From assembly GCF_964204865.1 (NCBI RefSeq), contig NC_135259.1, forward strand, positions 18,672,974 to 18,736,973: a DNA stretch of 64,000 nucleotides. Direction: 5' to 3'. Origin of the DNA: Styela clava. Lineage: Eukaryota; Chordata; Ascidiacea; Stolidobranchia; Styelidae. Below the pieces are notes generated by a model that was given only the letters and a program-made list of their open reading frames with translations, was not told where the DNA came from and did not search any database. Made by a program: the position numbers and the translations under genes. This document shows, piece after piece, positions 43,256 through 54,681 of the stretch; positions within the stretch are counted from its first letter, which is position 1, and each line of letters starts with the position of its first letter.

Positions 43256-43347
43256 AGGCGCTGGGTGGGCTTGAACCACCAACCTTTCGGTACCCATCAG
43301 TATAAGAGGTAACAGCTGAACGCGGTGACCGATTGCGCCACAGAGAC
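43256..43347 (-). pseudogene. Damaged tRNA-Asn(GTT), unit 22
   Basis: Intron and anticodon are intact, but the 3' acceptor strand and discriminator are altered (plus strand aggcgctggg for cgtccctggg), and further changes lie in the anticodon and D arms (cagctgaacgcggtgacc). The acceptor stem cannot form. Confidence 0.9.
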
Positions 43348-43579
43348 CGACACGGACTATGGTTTGTTAATTTGTTTTTACAAAAGATTCGAAATGTCAA
43401 TATTTTTTGGTAATCTGCATTAAATTACATTGGTTTTAAATGATTTTCTCACAACAACAAAACACATAATTTATACATTCAAGAAAGATTTACATGAGTG
43501 TTCTAAATTTACGAAAGAATTACATGAAGTATTTAAAATACTGACCTCGAAGACAGCATGGATATTAGTTCAGTAGAGA

Positions 43580-43646
43580 AATGGACTAGGCGTTAGGATT
43601 TCAGGCTCTCACCCATGCGGCCCGGGTTCTATTCCCGGTCTGGGAA
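43580..43646 (+). pseudogene. 5'-truncated tRNA-Glu(CTC)-like pseudogene, unit 23
   Basis: The acceptor 5' strand and about 20 bp of upstream sequence are deleted (cagtagagaaatggact). Confidence 0.88.
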
Positions 43647-43935
43647 ACTTTTTATACCAAATATTATAAATTTTTGATTTCTTTCAGAAAGATCATTGGT
43701 GAGGTTTTATATTTCAAATCATTGATTGTTACAGTTGTAAAAGCGACAGTGACTGGGTAGGTTGTTCGTGAAGAACCATGTGGCCATTACAGTGTCAGCT
43801 TTATAATAAATTAATTTTGAATAGCAATAGTTTTTCAGTGATGTTTCCAACATAAAACAAAGACATCAACTGTATACAGAGGTAACACCAATTTATTAGA
43901 TAATACTCCTGCCACAGTTATCGTATTCCCAGATG

Positions 43936-43943
43936 GTCTAGGG
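43936..43943. repeat. 8-bp target site duplication, left copy
   Basis: gtctaggg, repeated at 46248-46255. Eight bases is the hAT superfamily's usual size. Confidence 0.92.
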
Positions 43944-46247
43944 CAGGGGTTCTCAAACTTTTGGTGTTGCGGAGCCCTTGAAAAGATTAACCATTATTCA
44001 CGGAGCCCCAAATTAAATGTTAAAATTGTTACTTTTCTATTAATATTCCTGAGTAAAATTAAAAGGACTTTACTTAATTTGAATGCTAAACCTTTTTTAA
44101 TAGGGTTAATACAAGTCATAAATAAATCTAAATTTCAAAGATAAATTATGTATACTAAAACTGTAAATTTGACACTTGATAAACATATTAATAAATTATG
44201 GACCGAATCTTTACCCTTTCGACATTTTCAGAAGACTTACAAAGCCGCTGATAACGTGCGCGAATGTATTTTGTTACATTCGCCGATGGTTCTCCTCAGC
44301 ATGGCATGTTTTTAACATCTTTACGTCGGTGTTTATTCTCCCTAAATCAAAAATTTCCGTCGGCACGTACATGTATTGTTTCACAATGACGACGATAATT
44401 GCTTTTTTGTTCTCGTGGGGAATTATGAGTTCAATGTGAAAAACATGTTACCATATCGTCACGCTAATAACCGAATTGCGTAAGTCATTTTTGGCGATTT
44501 TGAGTTTTTTTTATAAAATAGGTATTTATGTGATGCTGCGCATCTGTCTGTTAACTCAGATTTTATATTAAGAATTCCGAAACCCATAAAAATGAAGATT
44601 TAGTATGACATGCACATTTGTGCAATTGTTTCCTCATAATGAATTATCATTGTTACCGCAGGACTATTTTGACGTTACGAAGGCAAAATAATCTCGGCGA
44701 AGTATTTACGAGTTTTTGCATCTCGGATTCTAGCTTAGCGCGTATTAATTTGAATTTATACTACAGTATAGGAAGGCGTGCACTTGTGATATTCACTGTC
44801 CGAGTCCAATTCACCTTGGTTGGCCTATATATTGGGTGCATTGCTGTTTTATTCTTTATATTTAATCTTAGTCTTTTTTCGGTGGGTGTGCGGAACGTGT
44901 TATATTGATGAAATATATATTTTTAAACATAAAAAATATTGAAATTAAAACTGATTAGCTATTTTGGGGATTAGACATTGTAGATACTGAGAATTACATT
45001 CGTTTTTGGAATGTTTAGTTTTCAGGACTTGTGCATATAGTAAAGTTGCAAAATTGCGTATGTGCCCAAGTCATAAACACATTTCTGCCTAAGTCACAGT
45101 GCGCCTTTATGACGTCACTTAACTGCGTCATACAAATTAACTTAAATCCGGCTACGATCAAAAAATTGAACCATGGCAAATTATTGACTCTCAATGGCAT
45201 AACAATATCATTAGGAGGTTTTTTACGTTTTTATCAAAACTGCTAAAAATGACTTACGCAATTCGGTTATTAGCGTGATGATATTATAGTCATCGGCGAC
45301 AAAACGCTAAAAATAATTTAATAAAGAGGTAAATTCGAAACTCAAATTTCTTGATTGAAAAACGATATTCTGAAATAATTAAACTTAAAATGAAAGATCA
45401 CACTATAAATTTTATTTCAGCAGTCTCACGTCAGATCAAAAACGCTTTTATATAGGCATTGGAAATCACAAAATTTGGTGTTATGTTAAGTTTTCTCTGG
45501 TGATTCATCGTAGTAACTGTGAAATCGTAACACAGTCAATTGTGCGCGCGATGTACCTTTTTTTCATTCTGAAACCACCGACGGAGCCGCATGCAATAAA
45601 TTAATTTCAATCGTTCGTATTTTGCCGAGACCTTGTGATTTTTTAAACGGCGATTAAAATATCAATTATTATCTTGCTTAAAAATAATCTCGAGTGCAAA
45701 AGAACAAATGAAGTTTGACAAATCCCAAGATCGCAAAAATACGACTCCAATTTATTTATAGTTGGCAGTTTATCACGTATTTTATGTTATTTTAGAATAG
45801 TAATCCTTTATTTTAGTAATCCTAATAGTAATCTCGAATCAAACGTGAGTAACGACGAGCACAATTATATTATTAGAACAAGACACTTTAATTAAATGCT
45901 CGCATCGGTCATGGATTGAATATTTTACGCAACAGAAATCTCGCAATCCGTTTTGTTTTTAAATCGCGAAGAATGTCGCGCGGAAGTTTCCGATTCCATT
46001 CCCACCCCCTCCTCAGAAGCCTGGCTGCGCTCCAGCTTATAAATAATTTCATTTTTTAATTTCGCCTCTTTGCCATATTTCGAGGCTATATATTGTTTCA
46101 GATATTATTAAAGCTGTTATTGCTTCTTTGAACTGTTACAAAATTAGCCAAGTCAATATTTTGAAAAGTAATCGAATAGCTTGCGGAGCCCCTGTGTTTC
46201 TCTCGCGGAGCCCTGGGGCTCCGTACGGAGCACTTTGAGAACCTATG
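43944..46247. mobile_element. Non-autonomous hAT-like DNA transposon
   Basis: 2,304 bp. The ends are imperfect inverted repeats: CAGGGGTTCTCAAA at the left and TTTGAGAACCTATG at the right (two mismatches). Short subterminal copies of cggagccc occur near both ends, as is common in hAT elements. The interior is AT-rich, with no ORF over 100 codons and no transposase motif that I can see, so it would need a transposase in trans. It has a different base composition from the tRNA array. Confidence 0.88.
44453..45284. repeat. Inner inverted repeat pair, possible nested element
   Basis: Arms at 44453-44492 and 45245-45284 are reverse complements over 40 bases with one mismatch (core cacgctaataaccgaatt). 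The 832-bp segment they bound lies inside the hAT-like element. If the ends are taken as tcgtcacgc/gcgtgatga, both are flanked by TA. The short ORFs inside show no known domain. Confidence 0.7.
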
Positions 46248-46310
46248 GTCTAGGGGTTAGGATTCCTGGCTTTCACCCAGGCGGCCCGGGTTCGATTCCC
46301 GGTCTGGGAA

Positions 46311-46576
46311 ACTTTTCTTCAAACAAAGATCAGGTCAGTTTTTGTTTTGAAACGTCAGAAAGATAACGGTGAAGCTTTACGGTTTGTTAATTTGTTTTTA
46401 TAAAAGATTCGAAATGCCAATATTTTTTGGTAATCTGCATTAAATTACATTGGTTTTAAATGATTTTCTCAACACAACAAAACACATAATTTATACATTT
46501 AAGAAAGAATTACATGAGTGTACTACATTTAAGAAAGAATTACATGAAGTATTTAAAATACTGACCTCGAAGACAG
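46311..46576. other. Spacer with deletion of Ile and Asn genes
   Basis: After the Glu terminator the sequence jumps from gaagctttac to ggtttgttaatttg, which normally lies upstream of Asn. The whole Ile-Asn segment of unit 23 is missing. The same junction occurs at 57.3 kb. Confidence 0.88.
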
Positions 46577-46598
46577 CATGGATATTAGTTCAGTAGAG

Positions 46599-46666
46599 AG
46601 ATGGACTAGGCGTTACGATTTCAGGCTCTCACCCATGCGGCCCGGGTTCTATTCCCGGTCAGGGAA
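46599..46666 (+). pseudogene. 5'-truncated tRNA-Glu(CTC)-like pseudogene, unit 24
   Basis: Lacks the acceptor 5' strand, as 43580-43646 does, and its 3' strand reads cagggaa. Confidence 0.88.
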
Positions 46667-47022
46667 ACTCTTTATACCAAATATTATAAATTTTTGATTT
46701 CTTTCAGAAGGATCATTAGTGAGGTTTAATATGTCAAATCATTGATTGTTACAGTTGTAAAAGCGACAGTGAATGCGTAGGTTGTTCGTGAAAAACCATG
46801 TGGCCATTACAGTGTCAGCTTTATATTAAATTAATTTTGGATAGCAATAGTTTTTCAGTGATATTTCCAACATAAAACAAAGACATCAACTGTATACAGA
46901 AGACAGAAGTACATGAAGTATTGTAAATACTGACGAAGAAAACTACGCGGATATTACTTCAGTAGCGCTACATTGAGGTAACACCAATTTATTAGATAAT
47001 ACTTCTGCCAAAGTAATCGTAT

Positions 47023-47094
47023 TCCCAGATGGTCTAGGGGTTAGGATTCCTGGCTTTCACCCAGGCGGCCCTGGTTCGATTCCCGGTCTGGGAA
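47023..47094 (+). tRNA. tRNA-Glu(TTC), unit 24, T-stem variant, terminator lost
   Basis: G51 is T, a T-stem mismatch. The downstream sequence is ctcttcttc, so the T4 run is lost. Confidence 0.88.
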
Positions 47095-47407
47095 ACTCTT
47101 CTTCAAACAAAGATCAGGTCAGTTTTAGTTTTGAAACGTCAAAAAGATAATGGTGAAGCTTTACACTTTAGGCTGTATTTCTAAAGTGACTAAAGAATAT
47201 ATTACCTTAAAAAAAACTTTCCAGAATGTGATTAATGGGGTTTAACCTGATAATTGGTCGATTTAACTGTTGTAGTTGTTAAGGAGGATGATCATAAAGA
47301 TGCATGCAACCATGGCAATGTCACGAGTACAATAATATAACAGCACAACACTTTCACCTAACTTCAAGTCACGTGTCATTGTTTGAGATTAACGGTTAAA
47401 AAGACAC

Positions 47408-47481
47408 TGGCCAGTATGGGGATCGAACCCGCGACATTCGCGTTATTAGCACGACGCTCTAACCAACTGAGCTAACCGGCC
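47408..47481 (-). tRNA. tRNA-Ile(AAT), unit 24
   Basis: G64 is A, one T-stem mismatch. TTTTT follows the gene. Confidence 0.92.
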
Positions 47482-47757
47482 ATATGTCCTATTGAATATA
47501 CTCAGCCAATTTCATTGAGACATTTCATTTGATATTTTAGTCACCATCTATTAATTGTGTGAAGAAACTGAAGTGGAACGAGATAGCATCTTTCAGTTAC
47601 GAAGTACTAAATTCTGTCAGCGACATTTGTTTTTGTAGTATCTGTTTGTTTCTAGGAAACAGAAGTTAAAGATAGACTTGCTATTCCTTAATATTAAATG
47701 GATTTCATCCGAGGGAACACACAGATAGAAAGGATTCATTTTTTAAATAATAGACAG

Positions 47758-47849
47758 CGTCCCTGGGTGGGCTTGAACCACCAACCTTTCGGTACCCATC
47801 AGTATAAGAGGTAACAGCCGAACGCGCTGACCGATTGCGCCACAGAGAC
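47758..47849 (-). tRNA. tRNA-Asn(GTT) with intron, unit 24
   Basis: Matches the reference tRNA and intron. Upstream TATA word is TATAAAT. Confidence 0.95.
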
Positions 47850-48074
47850 CGACACGGACTATGGTTTGTTAATTTGTATTTATAAAAGATTCGAAATGTC
47901 CAATATTTTCTGGTAATCTGCATTAAATTACAATGGTTTTAAATGATTTTCTCAACACAACAAAACACATAATTTATACATTTAAGAAAGAATTACATGA
48001 AGTATTTAAAATACTGATCTCGAAGACATCATGGATATTATTTCAGTGGAGAGAGTAGGTCATTTCTGCCGATA

Positions 48075-48146
48075 TCCCAGATGGACTAGGCGTTAGGATT
48101 TCAGGCTCTCACCCATGCGGCCCGGGTTCTATTCTCGGTCTGGGAA
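48075..48146 (+). pseudogene. tRNA-Glu(CTC)-like pseudogene, unit 25
   Basis: Full length, with attctcgg in the T arm in addition to the common defects. Confidence 0.86.
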
Positions 48147-48502
48147 ACTCATTATACCAAATATTTTAAATTTTTGATTTCTTTTAGAAGGATCGTTAGT
48201 GAGGTTTTATATGTCAAATCATTGATTGTTACAGTTGTAAAAGCGACAGTGACTGAGTAGGTTGTTCGTGAAGAACCATGTGGCCATTACAGTGTCAGCT
48301 TTATAATAAATTAATTTTGGATAGGAATAGTTTTTCAGTGATATTTCCAACATAAAACAAAGACATCAGCTGTATACAGAAGAGAGAAATACATGAAGTA
48401 TTTCAAATACTGACGAAGAAAACTACGCGGATATTACTTCAGTAGCGCTACATTGAGGTAACACCAATTTATTAGATAATACTTCTGCCAAAGTAATCGG
48501 AT

Positions 48503-48574
48503 TCCCAGATGGTCTAGGCGTTAGGATTCCTGGCTTTCACCCAGGCGGCCCGGGTTCGATTCCCGGTCTGGGAA
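48503..48574 (+). tRNA. tRNA-Glu(TTC), unit 25, first copy
   Basis: D-loop reads taggcgtta, the form otherwise seen in the Glu pseudogene, which suggests gene conversion or a parallel change. The rest is canonical, with TTTT. Confidence 0.93.
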
Positions 48575-48887
48575 ACTTTTCTTCAAACAAAGATCAGGTC
48601 AGTTTTAGTTTTGAAACGTCAGAAAGATAATGGTGAAGCTTTACACTTTGGGCTGTATTTCTCGAGTGACTTAAGAATATATTACCTTAACAAAAACTTT
48701 CCAGAATGTGATTAGTGGGGTTTAACCTGATAATTTATCGATTTAACTGTTGTAGTTATTAAGGAGGATGATAGTAAAGATGCATGCAAATATGGGAAAG
48801 TCACGAGTACAATAATATAACAGCACAACACTTTCACCTAACTTCAAGTCACGTGTCATTCTTTGAGATTAACGGTTAAAAGGACAC

Positions 48888-48972
48888 TGGTCAGTACGGG
48901 GATCGAACCCGCGACGTTCGCGTTATTAGCACGACGCTCTAACGGTAGTCTACCCAACTGAGCTAACCGCTA
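48888..48972 (-). pseudogene. tRNA-Ile(AAT) with D-loop palindrome, copy 1
   Basis: 85 nt. An 11-bp insert (ggtagtctacc on plus) splits the D loop; its ends are inverted repeats GGTAG/CTACC. The 5' acceptor strand has been replaced by TAGCGGT, and the 3' strand is ACTGACC, so at most four acceptor pairs form. Anticodon and B box are intact, so it may still bind TFIIIC. It is fused to the upstream region of the next Glu gene through gctaaccgctaaccgctgag. Confidence 0.92.
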
Positions 48973-49020
48973 ACCGCTGAGCTAATTTATTAGATAATAC
49001 TTCTGCCAAAGTAATCGTAT

Positions 49021-49092
49021 TCCCAGGTGGTCTAGGGGTTAGGATTCCTGGCTTTCACCCAGGCGGCCCGGGTTCGATTCCCGGTCTGGGAA
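49021..49092 (+). tRNA. tRNA-Glu(TTC), unit 25, second copy
   Basis: A7 is G, a tolerated G-T pair. Otherwise canonical. Confidence 0.94.
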
Positions 49093-49405
49093 ACTTTTCT
49101 TCAAGCAAAGATCAGGTCAGTTTTAGTTTTGAAACGTCAGAAAGATAATGGTGAAGCTCTACACTTTAGGCTGTATTTCTAGAGTGACTAAAGATTATAT
49201 TACCTTAACAAAAACTTTCCAGAATGTTATTAATGGGGTTTAACCTGATAATTTATCGATTTAACTGTTGTATTTGTTAAGGAGGATGATCATAAAGATG
49301 CATGCAACCATGGCAATGTCACGAGTACAATAATATAACAGCACAACACTTTCACCTAACTTCAAGTCACGTGTCATTCTTTGAGATTAACGGTTAAAAA
49401 GACAC

Positions 49406-49478
49406 TGGCCAGTACGGGGATGGACCCGCGACATTCGCGTTATTAGCACGACGCTCTAACCAACTGAGCTAACCGGCC
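49406..49478 (-). pseudogene. tRNA-Ile(AAT) with B-box deletion, unit 25
   Basis: 73 nt. One base is lost in the T loop (plus gatggacccgcg), which destroys the B box core. TTTTT follows. Confidence 0.87.
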
Positions 49479-49754
49479 ATATTTCCTATTGAATATACTC
49501 AGCTAATTTCATTGAGACATTTCATTTGATATTTTAGTCTCCATCTAATAATTGTGTGAAGAAACAGTAGAGGAACGAGATAGCATCTTTCAGTTACGAA
49601 GTACTAAATTCTCTCAGCGACATTTGTTTCTGTAGTATCTGTTTGACTCTAGGAAACAGAAATTAAAAATAGACTTGCTATTCCTTAATATTAAATGGAT
49701 TTCATCCGGTGGAACACACAGATAGAGAGGATTCAATTTTTAAATAATAGACAG

Positions 49755-49846
49755 CGTCCCTGGGTGGGCTTGAACCACCAACCTTTCGGTACCCATCAGT
49801 ATAAGAGGTAACAGCCGAACGCGCTGACCGATTGTGCCACAGAGAC
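49755..49846 (-). tRNA. tRNA-Asn(GTT) with intron, unit 25
   Basis: D-stem G-to-A as in unit 5; otherwise as the reference. Confidence 0.92.
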
Positions 49847-50071
49847 CGACACGCACGATGGTTTGTTAATTTGTTTTTATAAAAGATTCGAAATTTCCAA
49901 TTTTTTTTGGTAATCTGCATTAAATTACATTGGTTTTAAATGATTTTCTCAACACAACAAAACACATAATTTATACATTTAAGAAAGAATTACATGAAGT
50001 ATTTAAAATACTGACCTCGAAGACATCATGGATATTATTTCAGTGGAGAGAGTAGGTCATTTCTGCCGATA

Positions 50072-50143
50072 TCCCAGATGGACTAGGCGTTAGGATTTCA
50101 GGCTCTCACCCATGCGGCCCGGGTTCTATTCTCGGTCTGGGAA
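50072..50143 (+). pseudogene. tRNA-Glu(CTC)-like pseudogene, unit 26
   Basis: Same variant as 48075-48146. Confidence 0.86.
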
Positions 50144-50499
50144 ACTCATTATACCAAATATTTTAAATTTTTGATTTCTTTCAGAAGGATCGTTAGTGAG
50201 GTTTTATATGTCAAATCATTGATTGTTACAGTTGTAAAAGCGACAGTGACTGAGTAGGTTGTTCGTGAAGAATCATGTGGCCATTACAGTGTCAGCTTTA
50301 TAATAAATTAATTTTGGATAGGAATAGTTTTTCAGTGATATTTCCAACATAAAACAAAGACATCAGCTGTATACAGAAGACAGAAATACATGAAGTATTT
50401 CAAATACTGACCAAGAAAACTACGCGGATATTACTTCAGTAGCGCTACATTGAGGTAACACCAATTTATTAGATAATACTTCTGCCAAAGCAATCGTAT

Positions 50500-50571
50500 T
50501 CCCAGATGGTCTAGGGGTTAGGATTCCTGGCTTTCACCCAGGCGGCCCGGGTTCGATTCCCGGTCTGGGAA
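50500..50571 (+). tRNA. tRNA-Glu(TTC)
   Basis: Canonical copy with TTTT. Confidence 0.96.
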
Positions 50572-50884
50572 ACTTTTCTTCAAACAAAGATCAGGTCAGT
50601 TTTAGTTTTGAAACGTCAGAAAGATAATGGTGAAGCTTTACACTTTGGGCTGTATTTCTCGAGTGACTAAAGAATATATTACCTTAACAAAAACTTTCCA
50701 GAATGTGATTAGTGGGGTTTAACCTGATAATTTATCTATTTAACTGTTGTAGTTATTAAGGAGGATGATCGTAAAGATGCATGCAAATATGGGAAAGTCA
50801 CGAGTACAATAATATAACAGCACAACACTTTCACCTAACTTCAAGTCACGTGTCATTCTTTGAGATTAACGGTTAAAAGGACAC

Positions 50885-50969
50885 TGGTCAATACGGGGAT
50901 CGAACCCGCGACATTCGCGTTATTAGCACGACGCTCTAACGGTAGTCTACCCAACTGAGCTAACCGCTA
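50885..50969 (-). pseudogene. tRNA-Ile(AAT) with D-loop palindrome, copy 2
   Basis: As 48888-48972, with one further change in the 3' acceptor strand. Confidence 0.92.
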
Positions 50970-51017
50970 ACCGCTGAGCTAATTTATTAGATAATACTTC
51001 TGCCAAAGTAATCGTAT

Positions 51018-51089
51018 TCCCAGATGGTCTAGGGGTTAGGATTCCTGGCTTTCACCCAGGCGGCCCGGGTTCGATTCCCGGTCTGGGAA
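51018..51089 (+). tRNA. tRNA-Glu(TTC)
   Basis: Canonical copy with TTTT, about 48 bp beyond the broken Ile gene. Confidence 0.96.
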
Positions 51090-51402
51090 ACTTTTCTTCA
51101 AGCAAAGATCAGGTCAGTTTTAGTTTTGAAACGTCAGAAAGACAATGGTGAAGCTTTACACTTTAGGCTGTATTTCTAGAGTGACTAAAGATTATATTAC
51201 CTTAACAAAAACTTTCCAGAATGTTATTAATGGGGTTTAACCTGATAATTAATCGATTTAACTGTTGTATTTGTTGAGGAGGATGATCATAAAGATGCAT
51301 GCAACCATGGCAATGTCACTAGTACAATAATATAACAGCACAACACTTTCACCTAACTTCAAGTCACGTGTCATTCTTTGAGATTAACGGTTAAAAAGAC
51401 AC

Positions 51403-51476
51403 TGGCCAGTACGGGGATCGAACCCGCGACATTCGCGTTATTAGCACGACGCTCTATTCAACTGAACTAACCGGCC
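51403..51476 (-). tRNA. tRNA-Ile(AAT), D-stem variant
   Basis: D stem reads GTTC on the 5' strand, one mismatch, and the D loop has two more changes. TTTTT follows. Confidence 0.91.
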
Positions 51477-51785
51477 ATATGTCCTATCGAATATACTCAG
51501 CTAATTTCATTGAGACATTTCATTTGATATTTTAGTCACCATCTATTAATTGTGTGAAGAAACAGTAGAGGAACGAGATAGCATCTTTCAGTTACGAAGT
51601 ACTAAATTCTGTCAGCGACATTTGTTTTTGTAGTATCTGTATGACTCTAGGAAAAAGAAATTAAAAATAGACTTGCTATTCCTTAATATTAAATGGATTT
51701 CATCGGGGAACACACAGATAGAAAGGATTCAATTTTTAAATAATAGACAGCGTCCCTGGGTGGGCTTCTGCCAAAGTAATCGTAT

Positions 51786-51857
51786 TCCCAGATGGTCTAG
51801 GGGTTAGGATTCCTGGCTTTCACCCAGGCGGCCCGGGTTCGATTCCCGGTCTGGGAA
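51786..51857 (+). tRNA. tRNA-Glu(TTC)
   Basis: Canonical. Lies 18 bp after the Asn stub at 51751-51767. Confidence 0.96.
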
Positions 51858-52170
51858 ACTTTTCTTCAAGCAAAGATCAGGTCAGTTTTAGTTTTGAAAC
51901 GTCAGAAAGACAATGGTGAAGCTTTACACTTTAGGCTGTATTTCTAGAGTGACTAAAGATTATATTACCTTAACAAAAACTTTCCAGAATGTTATTAATG
52001 GGGTTTAACCTGATAATTAATCGATTTAACTGTTGTATTTGTTGAGGAGGATGATCATAAAGATGCATGCAACCATGGCAATGTCACTAGTACAATAATA
52101 TAACAGCACAACACTTTCACCTAACTTCAAGTCACGTGTCATTCTTTGAGATTAACGGTTAAAAAGACAC

Positions 52171-52244
52171 TGGCCAGTACGGGGATCGAACCCGCGACAT
52201 TCGCGTTATTAGCACGACGCTCTAACCAACTGAGCTAACCGGCC
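52171..52244 (-). tRNA. tRNA-Ile(AAT)
   Basis: Matches the reference; TTTTT follows. Confidence 0.95.
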
Positions 52245-52554
52245 ATATGTCCTATCGAATATACTCAGCTAATTTCATTGAGACATTTCATTTGATATTT
52301 TAGTCACCATCTATTAATTGTGTGAAGAAACAGTAGAGGAACGAGATAGCATCTTTCAGTTACGAAGTACTAAATTCTGTCAGCGACATTTGTTTTTGTA
52401 GTATCTGTATGACTCTAGGAAACAGAAATTAAAGATAGACTTGCTATTCCTTAATATTAAATGGATTTCATCCGGGGAACACACAGATAGAAAGGATTCA
52501 ATTTTTAAATAATAGACAGCGTCCCTGGGTGGGCTTCTGCCAAAGTAATCGTAT

Positions 52555-52626
52555 TCCCAGATGGTCTAGGGGTTAGGATTCCTGGCTTTCACCCAGGCGG
52601 CCCGGGTTCGATTCCCGGTCTGGGAA
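52555..52626 (+). tRNA. tRNA-Glu(TTC)
   Basis: Canonical; first gene of the first 2,056-bp period. Confidence 0.96.
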
Positions 52627-52939
52627 ACTTTTCTTCAAACAAAGATCAGGTCAGTTTTAGTTTTGAAACGTCAGAAAGATAATGGTGAAGCTTTACACTT
52701 TGGGCTGTATTTCTCGAGTGACTAAAGAATATATTACCTTAACAAAAACTTTCCAGAATGTGATTAGTGGGGTTTAACCTGATAATTTATCGATTTAACT
52801 GTTGTAGTTATTAAGGAGGATGATCGTAAAGATGCATGCAAATATGGGAAAGTCACGAGTACAATAATATAACAGCACAACACTTTCACCTAACTTCAAG
52901 TCACGTGTCATTCTTTGAGAATAACGGTTAAAAGGACAC

Positions 52940-53024
52940 TGGTCAGTACGGGGATCGAACCCGCGACATTCGCGTTATTAGCACGACGCTCTAACGGTAG
53001 TCCACCCAACTGAGCTAACCGCTA
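52940..53024 (-). pseudogene. tRNA-Ile(AAT) with D-loop palindrome, copy 3
   Basis: The insert is ggtagtccacc, one base away from the perfect palindrome. Confidence 0.92.
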
Positions 53025-53072
53025 ACCGCTGAGCTAATTTATTAGATAATACTTCTGCCAAAGTAATCGTAT

Positions 53073-53144
53073 TCCCAGATGGTCTAGGGGTTAGTATTCC
53101 TGGCTTTCACCCAGGCGGCCCGGGTTCGATTCCCGGTCTGGGAA
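53073..53144 (+). tRNA. tRNA-Glu(TTC), D-stem variant
   Basis: G23 is T (ttagtattcc), a D-stem mismatch that also alters the A box region. Confidence 0.91.
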
Positions 53145-53457
53145 ACTTTTCTTCAAGCAAAGATCAGGTCAGTTTTAGTTTTGAAACGTCAGAAAGATAA
53201 TTGTGAAGCTTTACACTTTGGGCTGTATTTCTCGAGTGACTAAAGAATATATTACCTTAACAAAAACTTTCCAGTATGTGATTAGTGGGGCTTAACCTGA
53301 TAATTTATCGATTTGACTGTTGTATTTGTTGAGGAGGATGATCATAAAGATGCATGCAACCATGGCAATGTCACTAGTACAATAATATAACAGCACAACA
53401 CTTTCACCTAACTTCAAGTCACGTGTCATTCTTTGAGATTAACGGTTAAAAAGACAC

Positions 53458-53531
53458 TGGCCAGTACGGGGATCGAACCCGCGACATTCGCGTTATTAGC
53501 ACGACGCTCTATCCAACTGAGCTAACCGGCC
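53458..53531 (-). tRNA. tRNA-Ile(AAT)
   Basis: One D-loop change (TTGGATAGAG); stems intact; TTTTT follows. Confidence 0.94.
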
Positions 53532-53840
53532 ATATGTCCTATCGAATATACTCAGCTAATTTCATTGAGACATTTCATTTGATATTTTAGTCACCATCTA
53601 TTAATTGTGTGAAGAAACAGTAGAGGAACGAGATAGCATCTTTCAGTTACGAAGTACTAAATTCTGTCAGCGACATTTGTTTTTGTAGTATCTGTATGAC
53701 TCTAGGAAACAGAAATTAAAAATAGACTTGCTATTCCTTAATATTAAATGGATTTCATCGGGGAACACATAGATAGAAAGGATTCAATTTTTAAATAATA
53801 GACAGCGTCCCTGGGTGGGCTTCTGCCAAAGTAATCGTAT

Positions 53841-53912
53841 TCCCAGATGGTCTAGGGGTTAGGATTCCTGGCTTTCACCCAGGCGGCCCGGGTTCGATTC
53901 CCGGTCTGGGAA
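53841..53912 (+). tRNA. tRNA-Glu(TTC)
   Basis: Canonical; follows the Asn stub at 53806-53822. Confidence 0.96.
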
Positions 53913-54225
53913 ACTTTTCTTCAAGCAAAGATCAGGTCAGTTTTAGTTTTGAAACGTCAGAAAGACAATGGTGAAGCTTTACACTTTAGGCTGTATTTCT
54001 AGAGTGACTAAAGATTATATTACCTTAACAAAAACTTTCCAGAATGTTATTAATGGGGTTTAACCTGATAATTAATCGATTTAACTGTTGTATTTGTTGA
54101 GGAGGATGATCATAAAGATGCATGCAACCATGGCAATGTCACTAGTACAATAATATAACAGCACAACACTTTCACCTAACTTCAAGTCACGTGTCATTCT
54201 TTGAGATTAACGGTTAAAAAGACAC

Positions 54226-54299
54226 TGGCCAGTACGGGGATCGAACCCGCGACATTCGCGTTATTAGCACGACGCTCTAACCAACTGAGCTAACCGGCC
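54226..54299 (-). tRNA. tRNA-Ile(AAT)
   Basis: Matches the reference; TTTTT follows. Confidence 0.95.
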
Positions 54300-54609
54300 A
54301 TATGTCCTATCGAATATACTCAGCTAATTTCATTGAGACATTTCATTTGATATTTTAGTCACCATCTATTAATTGTGTGAAGAAACAGTAGAGGAACGAG
54401 ATAGCATCTTTCAGTTACGAAGTACTAAATTCTGTCAGCGACATTTGTTTTTGTAGTATCTGTATGACTCTAGGAAACAGAATATAAAGATAGACTTGCT
54501 ATTCCTTAATATTAAATGGATTTCATCCGGGGAACACACAGATAGAAAGGATTCAATTTTTAAATAATAGACAGCGTCCCTGGGTGGGCTTCTGCCAAAG
54601 TAAACGTAT

Positions 54610-54681
54610 TCCCAGATGGTCTAGGGGTTAGGATTCCTGGCTTTCACCCAGGCGGCCCGGGTTCGATTCCCGGTCTGGGAA
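54610..54681 (+). tRNA. tRNA-Glu(TTC)
   Basis: Canonical; follows the Asn stub at 54575-54591. Confidence 0.96.

Larger units (their letters stand above)
43927..46310 (+). pseudogene. tRNA-Glu(TTC) split by hAT-like element, unit 23
   Basis: The first 17 bases (43927-43943) and the remainder (46248-46310, counting the duplicated 8 bp) are separated by the element. Without the insert the gene is canonical. The insertion lies in the D loop, inside the A box, and would stop normal expression. Confidence 0.93.

Noticed and set aside
44176-45246. ORFs of 61-96 codons inside the hAT-like element
   Set aside because: No transposase, zinc-finger or other motif; hydrophobic, AT-driven translations.
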